The notes: generated by a model not told the origin, from the letters alone. DNA of 5,534 nt from Acidimicrobiaceae bacterium (GCA_947486675.1 CANKUF010000061.1:1-5534), one strand, 5' to 3'; positions 1-5,534 are shown, numbered from the stretch's first letter. Numbers and translations: made by a program.

Positions 1-2
1 TG

Positions 3-635
3 AATTATTTAATGACACTGGGTTGGGCACCAAGTGGTGACACCGAGATTGTTCCGCTGCAGACTATTCAGGACGAATTCCGTTTGGAAGACGTCAATCA
101 TTCGCCAGCATTTTTTGACATTAAAAAGTTGCAGTCGTTCAATGGCGAATACATTCGCTTAATGACACACGATGCCTTTGTCGCTGCCGCAAATGAAGTG
201 TTGACGAGTTCGGCAGCAACCTGGCCGGCAGATCGGTACAAGCCTGAAGTATTTGCTGCAATGGCGCCACTGGTGCAAACGCGAGTAGTGGTTATGGCCG
301 AAGTAGTGGCGATGGTGGACTTCCTCTTTTTGGCTGAGCCGCCAATTGATGAAGCAGCCTTCACCAAAGCTTTCAGTGCAGATTTCGCAGTGCCAACACT
401 GACTGAAATTTCAAACGCGTTCGAAACTATTGAATGGAATGCAGAGAGCATCAAAGTTGCAGTTGAAACGGTTGGGACACAGCACGAAGTGAAGTTGGGC
501 AAATTGCAAGGACCGTTGCGCATCGCAATCACCGGCCGCACCGTTGGTCCACCATTGTTTGAACCAATTGAGTTGCTTGGCCGCGAAGAATCGTTGCGCC
601 GTATTCGCGCTGCACTCGTTCGAGCTGCCGGCTAA
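3..635 (+). CDS. gltX: Glutamyl-tRNA synthetase, C-terminal part (5' end outside window)
   Basis: This is the C-terminal 210 codons of a class I glutamyl-tRNA synthetase, a cytoplasmic enzyme that charges tRNA with glutamate. The frame is open from base 3, reading N-Y-L-M-T-L-G-W, which is the family's conserved 'LLNYLxxLGW' helix. The ATG at 12 is therefore internal and not a start. Bases 93-158 encode a VNHSPAFFDIKKL...NGEYIR segment, the conserved region around and after the KMSKS loop. Bases 513-584 encode PLRIAITGRTVGPPLFE followed by ELLGRE, the characteristic end of the anticodon-binding domain. The full protein should be about 470-490 residues, so slightly more than half lies upstream. 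The catalytic HIGH and KMSKS motifs are not in view. It ends in TAA, 9 bases before the next gene, which suggests co-transcription. In actinobacteria this enzyme is usually non-discriminating and also charges tRNA-Gln; that is family knowledge, consistent with the tRNA genes nearby. Confidence 0.96.
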   Translation, partial: NYLMTLGWAPSGDTEIVPLQTIQDEFRLEDVNHSPAFFDIKKLQSFNGEYIRLMTHDAFVAAANEVLTSSAATWPADRYKPEVFAAMAPLVQTRVVVMAEVVAMVDFLFLAEPPIDEAAFTKAFSADFAVPTLTEISNAFETIEWNAESIKVAVETVGTQHEVKLGKLQGPLRIAITGRTVGPPLFEPIELLGREESLRRIRAALVRAAG

Positions 636-644
636 CGAAACATT

Positions 645-1247
645 ATGAAACGCGTAGGCACCATTTCAGTGCTTGTGCTGGCTGGATTCGTATATGTATG
701 CCTAAACATTGTTCAGGTGTGGTCAGTGGGTCGCAGTAACGACGCGAGAGAAGTTGATGCAATTGTCGTGATGGGCGTTGCTCAGTACGACGGAAGACCT
801 TCTCCGCAACTACAGGCTCGGCTTGATCATGTGCTGACGCTGTGGAGTATGGGCGTCGCTAAATTGGTGGTAACAACAGGTGGCAATCAGCCAGGCGATC
901 GCTTCACCGAGGCAAGAGCCTCTGCCGATTATCTGATTGCAGGTGGAATACCTGAATCGTCAATTTCAATGGAAGATATTGGTTCAACAACGTTGCAATC
1001 ACTTCAGGGCGTTGCAGAGATTTTGCACAGCCGAGGGCTTGTTTCAGTAGAAATTGTGACCGATCCATATCACGCGCTCCGTTCGCGATTGATAGCACAA
1101 GACCTCGGTTTATCTGCCTATGTTTCTCCGACCGAGAATTCTGCAGTGACAGGATGGGCAGAGAAAAGGCGAATGATCAATGAAGGCCTGGGGCTTTCAC
1201 TTGCCCACGTCATTGGATTTAGGGCCCTTGACCGCATGACGAATTAA
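645..1247 (+). CDS. Membrane-anchored DUF218 (YdcF/SanA-like) protein
   Basis: This 200-residue protein has a hydrophobic N-terminal segment (about residues 5-27), likely a signal anchor that places the rest outside the membrane. The DUF218 fold follows. A beta strand DAIVVMGVAQYDGRPSP (38-54) leads into the LQARLDHVLTLW helix. Next come VVTTGGNQPGD and TEARASADYL (75-97), with Glu89 at the usual conserved acidic position. GIPESSISMED (101-111) precedes an STTLQSLQ turn (114-121) where many relatives have ST-N-T, and TDPYHALRS (139-147) matches the family's 'TxxYHxxRA' motif. Family members (YdcF, SanA, ElyC) are linked to cell-envelope integrity, and YdcF binds S-adenosylmethionine; no reaction can be assigned here. 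The ATG at 645 follows gltX by 9 bases with no strong Shine-Dalgarno, so translation may be coupled or the gene weakly initiated. The length is normal for a short single-domain member. The family call is firm; the role is unknown. Confidence 0.88.
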   Translation: MKRVGTISVLVLAGFVYVCLNIVQVWSVGRSNDAREVDAIVVMGVAQYDGRPSPQLQARLDHVLTLWSMGVAKLVVTTGGNQPGDRFTEARASADYLIAGGIPESSISMEDIGSTTLQSLQGVAEILHSRGLVSVEIVTDPYHALRSRLIAQDLGLSAYVSPTENSAVTGWAEKRRMINEGLGLSLAHVIGFRALDRMTN

Positions 1248-1258
1248 GCGGGACGGCA

Positions 1259-1288
1259 TTGCGGTCGATTTAGGGTTGCCGATATCCT
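1259..1288 (+). promoter_or_regulatory. Possible promoter of tRNA-Gln
   Basis: A TTGCGG (1259-1264, 3 of 6 to the -35 consensus) and a TATCCT (1283-1288, 4 of 6 to the -10) are separated by 18 bases. A start near 1295 would leave a leader of about 7 bases before the tRNA at 1302. It lies in the 54-base gap after the DUF218 gene, so the tRNA need not depend on readthrough from gltX. This is a consensus match by eye only. Confidence 0.4.
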
Positions 1289-1301
1289 TCAGTCGTCACT
1301 C

Positions 1302-1373
1302 TGGGGAGTGGTGTAACTGGCAACACAGCAGATTCTGGTTCTGTTATTCAGGGTTCGATTCCTTGCTCCCCAA
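1302..1373 (+). tRNA. tRNA-Gln (anticodon CTG)
   Basis: A complete cloverleaf can be drawn. The acceptor stem TGGGGAG (1302-1308) pairs with CTCCCCA (1366-1372). The D stem GTGT (1311-1314) pairs with ACAC (1323-1326). The anticodon stem GCAGA (1328-1332) pairs with TCTGT (1340-1344), with one G-U at its outer end. The loop TTCTGGT puts anticodon CTG at 1335-1337, reading the CAG codon. The variable loop is 4 bases, and the T stem CAGGG (1349-1353) pairs with CCTTG (1361-1365) around loop TTCGATT. The discriminator is A1373. CCA is not encoded (CAA follows), so the 3' end must be added by the CCA-adding enzyme. tRNA-Gln(CTG) near gltX and tRNA-Glu(CTC) is a grouping also seen in other actinobacteria. 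Confidence 0.96.
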
Positions 1374-1381
1374 CAAATTGT

Positions 1382-2389
1382 CTATTCGTCGTGTGGCGGG
1401 ATGAGCACGAATTTTCCGACGTGCTTCTTTTCCAGAAATTCTTTTTGCGCTTGAGCAATGTCTTCAAGTGGAAAAGTTTTGGCCACTAACGGCTTGATGC
1501 GATTCGAATCGATATAGGACATGAGTTGCGGGAACACCGGTTCGTCCCATGCTGTGCAACCGATCAGTGTGAGGTCTTTGAGGTACATGGTGCGCAGGTC
1601 AAGATTGACCATCGGGCCACCAATTGCCCCCGATGAGGCGTAACGTCCACCGCGCTTGAGTGCTTTGAGTTCTCCTTCAAAGTGCGGACCACCGACATTG
1701 TCAATGACGACATCAATACTTTCTTCATCGATTTCGCTTTCGAGATCTGAATCTCGATCAACAACAAAATCAGCACCAATACGAAGTACCTCGTCCATTT
1801 TTGATTTTCCAACGATTGCGGTAACGGTTGCTCCACGAACTTTTGCCAGTTGAACCACTGCTGAACCAACGCCGCCAGATGCACCTGCGACAAGCACGTG
1901 TTCACCAGAAGCAACACCAGAACGGTGCACCATGTTTTCTGCAGAACCATAACTACACGGGATTGATCCGAGTTCTGCATTTGTCCATGTTGAGTCAATG
2001 GGGAAGACTTCGCGAGCAGGCACTTTTACATATTGTGCAAAAGCCCCATCGAAGTCTGAACCCATCCATAAATTGAGCATTGAATCAAAACCATCTGGTC
2101 GCATGCATGGGCGAACAAGAACGCGTCTGCCAACCATGGCAGCATCGGCAGTGTCGAATGTTTGTGTCACGATGCCACAGCAATCTGTTCCTTGAACAAA
2201 TGGAAATGGGGTAGGGATATGCCAACCACCGCCCGAATACCAACCAAGACGTGTATTGATTTCCGTATTGTTCACGCCGGCAGCAAGCACTTTGATGAGG
2301 ACTTCACCAACACCGAGTTCGGGCATTGGCACTTCTCGGTAGTGCAGTTTGTCAAAACCGCCATTTCCCGTAGTTACAACAGCCTTCAC
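1382..2389 (-). CDS. Zinc-independent MDR-family (quinone oxidoreductase-like) alcohol dehydrogenase/reductase
   Basis: A 335-residue medium-chain dehydrogenase/reductase, numbered from the GTG at 2389. The N-terminal GroES-like domain contains GEVLIKVLAAGVNNTEIN (29-46) and VQGTDCCGIV (65-74). The Rossmann part carries VLVAGASGGVGSAVVQLAK (165-183), the NAD(P)-binding glycine motif typical of quinone oxidoreductases. DVVIDNVGG (226-234) and the closing HVGKFVLIP (323-331) are also family-typical. The catalytic zinc ligands of classical alcohol dehydrogenases are replaced: Asn40 stands where Cys is expected, and GTD (67-69) replaces GHE. There is no four-cysteine structural lobe. It is therefore probably an NADPH-dependent reductase of an unknown carbonyl or quinone substrate. 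Start choice: a TTG at 2422 would add 11 residues (with AAGG 7 bases upstream), but relatives begin at the K-A-V-V position, and a TANNNT box sits 7 bases before this GTG. The gene lies antisense between two tRNA genes, and its TAG ends 8 bases from tRNA-Gln. Confidence 0.9.
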   Translation of the reverse strand: MKAVVTTGNGGFDKLHYREVPMPELGVGEVLIKVLAAGVNNTEINTRLGWYSGGGWHIPTPFPFVQGTDCCGIVTQTFDTADAAMVGRRVLVRPCMRPDGFDSMLNLWMGSDFDGAFAQYVKVPAREVFPIDSTWTNAELGSIPCSYGSAENMVHRSGVASGEHVLVAGASGGVGSAVVQLAKVRGATVTAIVGKSKMDEVLRIGADFVVDRDSDLESEIDEESIDVVIDNVGGPHFEGELKALKRGGRYASSGAIGGPMVNLDLRTMYLKDLTLIGCTAWDEPVFPQLMSYIDSNRIKPLVAKTFPLEDIAQAQKEFLEKKHVGKFVLIPPHDE

Positions 2390-2396
2390 GGAACTA

Positions 2397-2402
2397 ACAC
2401 TA
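2397..2402 (-). promoter_or_regulatory. Possible -10 box for a leaderless oxidoreductase mRNA
   Basis: On the minus strand, TAGTGT (2402 down to 2397) fits the actinobacterial TANNNT -10 pattern and ends exactly 7 bases before the GTG at 2389. This is the usual geometry for transcripts that begin at the start codon. No Shine-Dalgarno precedes that GTG, which agrees with a leaderless message. No convincing -35 is seen at the right distance. If the TTG at 2422 is the true start, this box is coding sequence and the call fails. Confidence 0.35.
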
Positions 2403-2409
2403 GAGACAA

Positions 2410-2437
2410 TTGAGAAAGACAATCGGTAGCCTTGAAT
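2410..2437 (+). promoter_or_regulatory. Likely promoter of tRNA-Glu
   Basis: TTGAGA (2410-2415) matches the -35 consensus at 5 of 6 positions, and TTGAAT (2432-2437) matches the -10 at 4 of 6. The spacer is 16 bases. Transcription would start near 2444, just ahead of the mature tRNA end at 2446. The element overlaps the divergent oxidoreductase 5' region, so the two promoters would interleave on opposite strands. Confidence 0.5.
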
Positions 2438-2445
2438 CGCTACTT

Positions 2446-2518
2446 GGCCCCATCGTCTAGTGGCCTAGGACACTACCCTCTCAAGGTAGCGGCACGGGTT
2501 CGAATCCCGTTGGGGCTG
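2446..2518 (+). tRNA. tRNA-Glu (anticodon CTC)
   Basis: The acceptor stem GGCCCCA (2446-2452) pairs with TGGGGCT (2511-2517), the first pair being G-U. The anticodon stem CTACC (2473-2477) pairs with GGTAG (2485-2489). The loop CCTCTCAA region places anticodon CTC at 2480-2482, reading GAG. The T arm ACGGG/CCCGT with loop TTCGAAT is standard. The discriminator is G2518 and CCA is not encoded; the next bases are CAA. The gene is 73 bases long. It is the second substrate of the GluRS encoded at the left edge. A lipoprotein gene begins only 10 bases downstream with no terminator between, so the primary transcript probably carries both. Confidence 0.96.
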
Positions 2519-2528
2519 CAATTCACAT

Positions 2529-2840
2529 ATGAAACGATTTCTTCTTGTCGCGCTTGCATCAGTTGTACTGATCGCGTGTTCTTCATCTGACCAAAACTCA
2601 TCAGCAGTTGTTTGTCCACCAGCAGATGCGGCCGATGCAACGGCAATTACTCCAGAACGTGCAGAGATGCTCGTTGGATTGTTGGAAGCGGATGCAGAAA
2701 AGTGCGCGGCAGATCTTGGTTGGGCTTACCGCGTTGGTTCGCGTGACGGTGAAAATTTTGCGTTAACTGCTGATTATTCTCAGCAACGCGTGACAGTGAC
2801 CATCACACTTGCTGTTGTTACTGCTATTGCAGTTGGCTAG
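2529..2840 (+). CDS. Small secreted lipoprotein with I78 peptidase inhibitor-like domain
   Basis: A 103-residue protein with a clear lipoprotein signal: M-K-R, a hydrophobic stretch, then lipobox LIAC with the lipidated cysteine at position 17. A short Ser/Asp-rich linker follows. Residues 47-103 resemble the peptidase inhibitor I78 family. They show a VGLLEADAEKCAADLGW helix (49-65), R68-V with RDGENFALTADY (72-83), the conserved Arg in QQRVTVTI (85-92), and a closing VVTAIAVG strand. In that family the exposed loop blocks serine proteases; whether this protein inhibits anything is unknown. Cys29 and Cys59 could form a disulfide outside the cell. The mature protein would be about 87 residues, anchored to the membrane's outer face. 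The ATG is 10 bases after tRNA-Glu with no good Shine-Dalgarno (the nearest G run, 2512-2515, is 13 bases away and inside the tRNA). The 3' end overlaps the convergent amidase by 17 bases. The lipoprotein call is strong; the domain call is moderate. Confidence 0.82.
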   Translation: MKRFLLVALASVVLIACSSSDQNSSAVVCPPADAADATAITPERAEMLVGLLEADAEKCAADLGWAYRVGSRDGENFALTADYSQQRVTVTITLAVVTAIAVG

Positions 2841-4278
2841 ATACAGGGCGCCTGTGTGCCCATGGCATTGCTACTTCTAGTTGTGATGCAAGTCGAATAA
2901 GCAAGTCTTCACGCCCGTAAGCGGCAACTAATTGCATACCCACAGGAACGCCTTCGGCTGTCCAATGCAACGGGAGGCTGATCGCAGGCTGACCACTGGT
3001 GTTGAATGCTGGAGTGAACGGAACGAAGTCGGCAGCGACTTTCATCGGCTTCATTGGGTCTCTCGGATCGTTATTAAATGAACCGATTGGCAGAGGGACG
3101 CGTCCAGCCGTTGGAGTTAACAAGATGTCCCAACCGTCTGCCCACCATTGCTGAACAGCGCGGCGATAATGCGAAGTGGAGAGAATTGCGTTCGCATAGT
3201 CGGTTGCTGATGCACGTTTTGAATATTCGGCCATTGTCCAGTTCACGAGTTCGAAATCATCTTTTGTTACTTCTCGTCCGAGTAGTGCGGCGACTCCTTC
3301 GCGTGCAACAGACATGTTGGTGCTCCATAGCGAAGTGAACTTTGGCGCAAACGATTGATCTTCAAGAGCCTTTGGCCACGCTGCATCGACATGGTGTCCG
3401 AGTTGCTCCAACACCTTTGCCACCAAGCGCACACCTTCTGCGCATTCTGGGTCGATGTCACCGGGCACCGGTCGATGGTCGAGAAATCCAATCTTTAATT
3501 TTCCAGTTGGTGCGCCAACTTCTTGGAGGTACGGACGCGTAGGTGGAGGAGCGATGACACGATCGCCAACTGCGGGACCTTGCGTGATGTCAAGAAGCAG
3601 TGCAGTGTCTCGAACCGTTCGACTGACTGCAAGTTCAACTCCGAGATTTGTTTCATCGCGAAATGGTGCAGCGGTAATTCGACCTTGACTTACTTTGAGT
3701 CCTACAAGGCCACAGCACGCAGCAGGAATGCGAACAGATCCTCCGCCATCTGTGGCGTGTGCTGCTGGAACAATTCCCGATGCAACAGCTGCGGCACTTC
3801 CACCACTTGACCCGCCGGCCATGCGATTGGTGTCCCATGGGTTACGTGTTGGACCCCATGCCTCTGGTTCGGTTGTTGGCACGCTTCCGAACTCTGGAGA
3901 ATTTCCGCGACCAAAAACAACGAGACCAGCATTCATGAATCGCTGCACAATTTCAGCTGTGTAATCAGAGTTCAACGATGCAGCCTTCATGGCTTTGTTT
4001 CCGTTGGAAAGCGGAAGGCCTTGCATTGCTGCATGGAGGTCCTTCAGAATAAATGGAACGCCTCGAAGTGGCATCGCAGAATTGGTTGGAAGATTGCGAG
4101 CGATTTCTCGTGCCTTGTCGAACCAGGTGAAAGTGAGCGCATTGATTGCAGGATTAAGTTGCTCGGCTCGTTCTATCGCGGCATCAAGAAGTTCGACTGG
4201 GGTTACCTTTCCAGATCGGACAAGCTCGGCCTGGTCAACGGCATCAACCCATTGTGTGTCTTGTGCAAGCGATGACAT
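2824..4278 (-). CDS. Amidase-signature hydrolase, 6-aminohexanoate-cyclic-dimer hydrolase (NylA)-like
   Basis: A complete 484-residue amidase-signature enzyme that hydrolyses C-N amide bonds, probably in the cytoplasm since no signal peptide is seen. The Ser-cisSer-Lys triad is intact: Lys79 in GVPFILKDL, cis-Ser157 in [15 protein letters not shown], and nucleophile Ser181 in [11 protein letters not shown]. The spacing (78 and 24 residues) equals that recalled for NylA (Lys72, Ser150, Ser174). Other NylA-like features are [15 protein letters not shown] (135-149), [12 protein letters not shown] (426-437) and [10 protein letters not shown] (451-460). The length is close to NylA's roughly 490. 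A standalone gene without gatC or gatB and the NylA-type motifs argue against GatA. The natural substrate cannot be read from sequence; cyclic or linear amides and lactams are family possibilities. The ATG at 4278 has a strong GGGGG Shine-Dalgarno 7 bases upstream. The gene is divergent from the MFS exporter across 35 bases and overlaps the lipoprotein end by 17 bases. Confidence 0.93.
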   Translation of the reverse strand: MSSLAQDTQWVDAVDQAELVRSGKVTPVELLDAAIERAEQLNPAINALTFTWFDKAREIARNLPTNSAMPLRGVPFILKDLHAAMQGLPLSNGNKAMKAASLNSDYTAEIVQRFMNAGLVVFGRGNSPEFGSVPTTEPEAWGPTRNPWDTNRMAGGSSGGSAAAVASGIVPAAHATDGGGSVRIPAACCGLVGLKVSQGRITAAPFRDETNLGVELAVSRTVRDTALLLDITQGPAVGDRVIAPPPTRPYLQEVGAPTGKLKIGFLDHRPVPGDIDPECAEGVRLVAKVLEQLGHHVDAAWPKALEDQSFAPKFTSLWSTNMSVAREGVAALLGREVTKDDFELVNWTMAEYSKRASATDYANAILSTSHYRRAVQQWWADGWDILLTPTAGRVPLPIGSFNNDPRDPMKPMKVAADFVPFTPAFNTSGQPAISLPLHWTAEGVPVGMQLVAAYGREDLLIRLASQLEVAMPWAHRRPVSSQLQ

Positions 4279-4285
4279 TGCAGTT

Positions 4286-4290
4286 CCCCC
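4286..4290 (-). promoter_or_regulatory. Ribosome binding site of the amidase
   Basis: On the minus strand a GGGGG run, within AGGGGGAA, stands 7 bases before the amidase ATG at 4278. It is the strongest Shine-Dalgarno in the window and fixes this start. It overlaps one arm of the inverted repeat at 4288-4303, so a hairpin in the mRNA would partly cover it. Confidence 0.75.
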
Positions 4291-4303
4291 TAATTGGTTA
4301 GGG
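4288..4303. promoter_or_regulatory. Inverted repeat in divergent intergenic region (candidate operator)
   Basis: CCCTAA (4288-4293) and TTAGGG (4298-4303) form a perfect 6-base inverted repeat around TTGG, inside the 35-base gap between the divergent amidase and MFS genes. Each arm supplies an AGGG ribosome-binding core to the gene on its own strand. It could bind a dimeric regulator or fold as an RNA hairpin in either leader. No T run follows, so it is not a terminator. Function is inferred from position only. Confidence 0.45.
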
Positions 4304-4309
4304 TTTACA

Positions 4310-4323
4310 AACTGTGAGCAGTT
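4310..4323. repeat. Second small inverted repeat over the MFS start codon
   Basis: AACTG (4310-4314) and CAGTT (4319-4323) are inverted around TGAG and span the MFS start codon. A further CAGTT copy at 4281-4285, just upstream of the amidase ATG, also pairs with AACTG and flanks the CCCTAA/TTAGGG repeat, giving a nested but off-centre dyad. Five-base arms can arise by chance. Confidence 0.35.
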
Positions 4324-5534
4324 CTGACCCCAACCTGCAACTTACTGCCCGAGACGTACTCAAGTCTTCATCGGTTCGTCGCATGCTTACCTCCAGCTTT
4401 GCCTTCTACGTAGGCGTGATGCTGCAGGCAGCGACACTTGGTAAACATATTTTTGATATCACAGGCAGAGCAATAGATATTGGTTGGCTTGGACTAGCCG
4501 AGTTTGCGCCAATCGCGTTGCTCGTTTTCGTAAGTGGAAGCGTTGCCGACAGATATAACCGCAAACACATAGCCGCAATTGCTCTCACTGGCGAATTGCT
4601 GTGTGCGCTTTCTCTTGTTGGATATTCAATTTCAATTCAAGGCAACGAAAATCCTGCGGTGTGGCCGTTCTTTCTGATCGGCATCGTTTTTGGTTCCTGT
4701 CGTGCATTTCTTTCCCCGGCAGTTCGATCGATTTACCCTATGGTCGCCCCCGACGGTGGATTGCCGCCGATCATTGCCATGAGTTCTGCTGTATGGACAT
4801 CAGCGATGATCATTGGACCAGCCGCCTCTGGTTTGCTCTACAGCATTGACCCATGGATTCCGTATGCAACAACTTCGGCGTTAACACTGATCGGCATTTT
4901 GGGAATCTTGCGGGTGCAGTTTTTGCGAGAGCCTCCGCCGCGTGACCCGAACGAGAAAGTTACGCTGCGCTCGGCAATGGAAGGACTGCACTTCATTAAG
5001 CGCACACCGATTTTGTTGGCAGCAATCTCGCTTGATCTTTTTGCAGTGTTGTTCGGTGGCGCTGTTGCACTGTTGCCGGTGATTGCTGAAGAACAACTTG
5101 GTGTCGGCAACGTTGCGTATGGATGGTTGCGCGCTGCAGGCGGAATTGGCGCTGCAGCAATGGCGGCGTTCTTGGCAGTTCGACCACTTCGAAGAAACGT
5201 TGGACGATCGTTGTTGATTGCAGTTGGAGTGTTTGGTGTAGCAACCATCGTGTTGGGGGATACCTCGAGTTATACCGTTGCGTTTATTGCAGTATTGGTA
5301 TTGAGTGCTGCCGACATGGTGAGCGTGTTTATTCGGGGATCAATCGTTCCGCTTGTAACACCAGATGAAAAACGAGGTCGAGTATCGGCCGTAGAGAACG
5401 TGTTTATTGGGGCAACGAATGAGTTGGGTGCATTTGAATCTGGGGTTGCCTCGCAAGCCTTTGGCACTCCGGCAACCGTGATCGGTGGAGGTGTTGCCAC
5501 GATTGCCATTGTTGGAGTGTGGTGGATTGGGTTT
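4314..5534 (+). CDS. MFS transporter, EntS/MFS_3-like exporter (3' end outside window)
   Basis: 407 codons are open to the window edge without a stop. The family is about 410-430 residues, so only the last few residues are missing. It is an inner-membrane major facilitator with the usual alternation of hydrophobic segments. The TM2-TM3 loop carries motif A as SGSVADRYNRK (74-84). GSCRAFLSPAVRSI (127-140) fits the TM4 region. The C-terminal PLVTPDEKRGRVSAVENVFI (346-365) and NELGAFESG (369-377) are hallmark stretches of the EntS-like (enterobactin exporter) MFS_3 group. Family members export siderophores or drugs by proton antiport; the substrate here is unknown. The start is taken as the GTG at 4314 because the frame is closed by a TAG at 4299, the resulting N-terminus (DVLKSSSVRRMLTSS before TM1) has the cytoplasmic lead-in typical of the family, and AGGG lies 10 bases upstream. 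The ATG at 4383 (Met24) would remove that lead-in. It is divergent from the amidase. Confidence 0.92.
   Translation, partial: MSSSDPNLQLTARDVLKSSSVRRMLTSSFAFYVGVMLQAATLGKHIFDITGRAIDIGWLGLAEFAPIALLVFVSGSVADRYNRKHIAAIALTGELLCALSLVGYSISIQGNENPAVWPFFLIGIVFGSCRAFLSPAVRSIYPMVAPDGGLPPIIAMSSAVWTSAMIIGPAASGLLYSIDPWIPYATTSALTLIGILGILRVQFLREPPPRDPNEKVTLRSAMEGLHFIKRTPILLAAISLDLFAVLFGGAVALLPVIAEEQLGVGNVAYGWLRAAGGIGAAAMAAFLAVRPLRRNVGRSLLIAVGVFGVATIVLGDTSSYTVAFIAVLVLSAADMVSVFIRGSIVPLVTPDEKRGRVSAVENVFIGATNELGAFESGVASQAFGTPATVIGGGVATIAIVGVWWIGF

Noticed and set aside
12..14. ATG as the start of the first gene
   Set aside because: The frame is open to the window edge, and the residues before it continue the conserved GltX NYLxxLGW helix, so it is an internal methionine.
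1254..1281. CGGCA/TGCCG inverted repeat after the DUF218 gene as a terminator
   Set aside because: The stem is only 5 bases with an 18-base loop and no T run follows; it overlaps a better promoter match for tRNA-Gln.
1373..1381. ACAA-A-TTGT palindrome between tRNA-Gln and the oxidoreductase stop
   Set aside because: Four-base arms with a one-base centre cannot form a useful hairpin; probably chance.
2824..4278. Amidase as GatA of the Glu-tRNA(Gln) amidotransferase
   Set aside because: No gatC or gatB next to it, and its motifs ([26 protein letters not shown]) are of the NylA type.
4838..5248. Minus-strand open frames opposite the MFS gene, and similar long frames opposite the amidase and oxidoreductase
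   Set aside because: Their translations are low-complexity, Thr/Ala/Pro- or Ser/Arg-rich products without recognisable motifs; they are shadows of clearly conserved genes on the other strand.
1..5534. Mobile element, CRISPR array, toxin-antitoxin or defence system
   Set aside because: No transposase or integrase motifs, no terminal or regularly spaced repeats, and no tRNA-end duplication marking an attachment site were found.

Overview
The window reads as a compact, protein-dense stretch of bacterial chromosome of moderate GC content. The best guess is an actinobacterium, possibly of the Acidimicrobiia/Ilumatobacter type. That guess rests on three things: a gltX gene close to tRNA-Gln(CTG) and tRNA-Glu(CTC), a leaderless-looking start with a TANNNT -10 box, and the style of the MFS and amidase proteins. 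No 16S rRNA or other decisive marker is present, so the taxonomy is inference.

Layout. Bases 1-635 hold the C-terminal part of glutamyl-tRNA synthetase (gltX), cut by the window edge. After 9 bases comes a membrane-anchored DUF218 (YdcF/SanA-like) protein (645-1247). tRNA-Gln(CTG) follows at 1302-1373. A zinc-independent MDR/quinone-oxidoreductase-type enzyme lies on the minus strand (1382-2389, possibly to 2422). tRNA-Glu(CTC) is at 2446-2518, and 10 bases later a small lipoprotein begins (2529-2840) whose mature part resembles the I78 peptidase-inhibitor fold. Its end overlaps by 17 bases the end of a minus-strand amidase-signature enzyme (2824-4278) that closely resembles 6-aminohexanoate-cyclic-dimer hydrolase (NylA). 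Only 35 bases away, divergently, an EntS/MFS_3-type major facilitator exporter starts at a GTG (4314) and runs off the window at 5534, nearly complete.

How they fit. gltX, tRNA-Gln and tRNA-Glu form a functional group. In bacteria lacking GlnRS, one non-discriminating GluRS charges both tRNAs with glutamate, and GatCAB then converts Glu-tRNA(Gln). The amidase here is not GatA. The oxidoreductase sits antisense between the two tRNA genes. The amidase/exporter pair shares a very short divergent control region containing nested inverted repeats; a shared regulator is possible but unproven.

I see no mobile element, CRISPR array, riboswitch or convincing rho-independent terminator. I do not see a clearly new biological system. 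The most interesting points are the architecture of the 4279-4323 divergent region, the tRNA-Glu/lipoprotein junction, and the tRNA pair split by an antisense gene.
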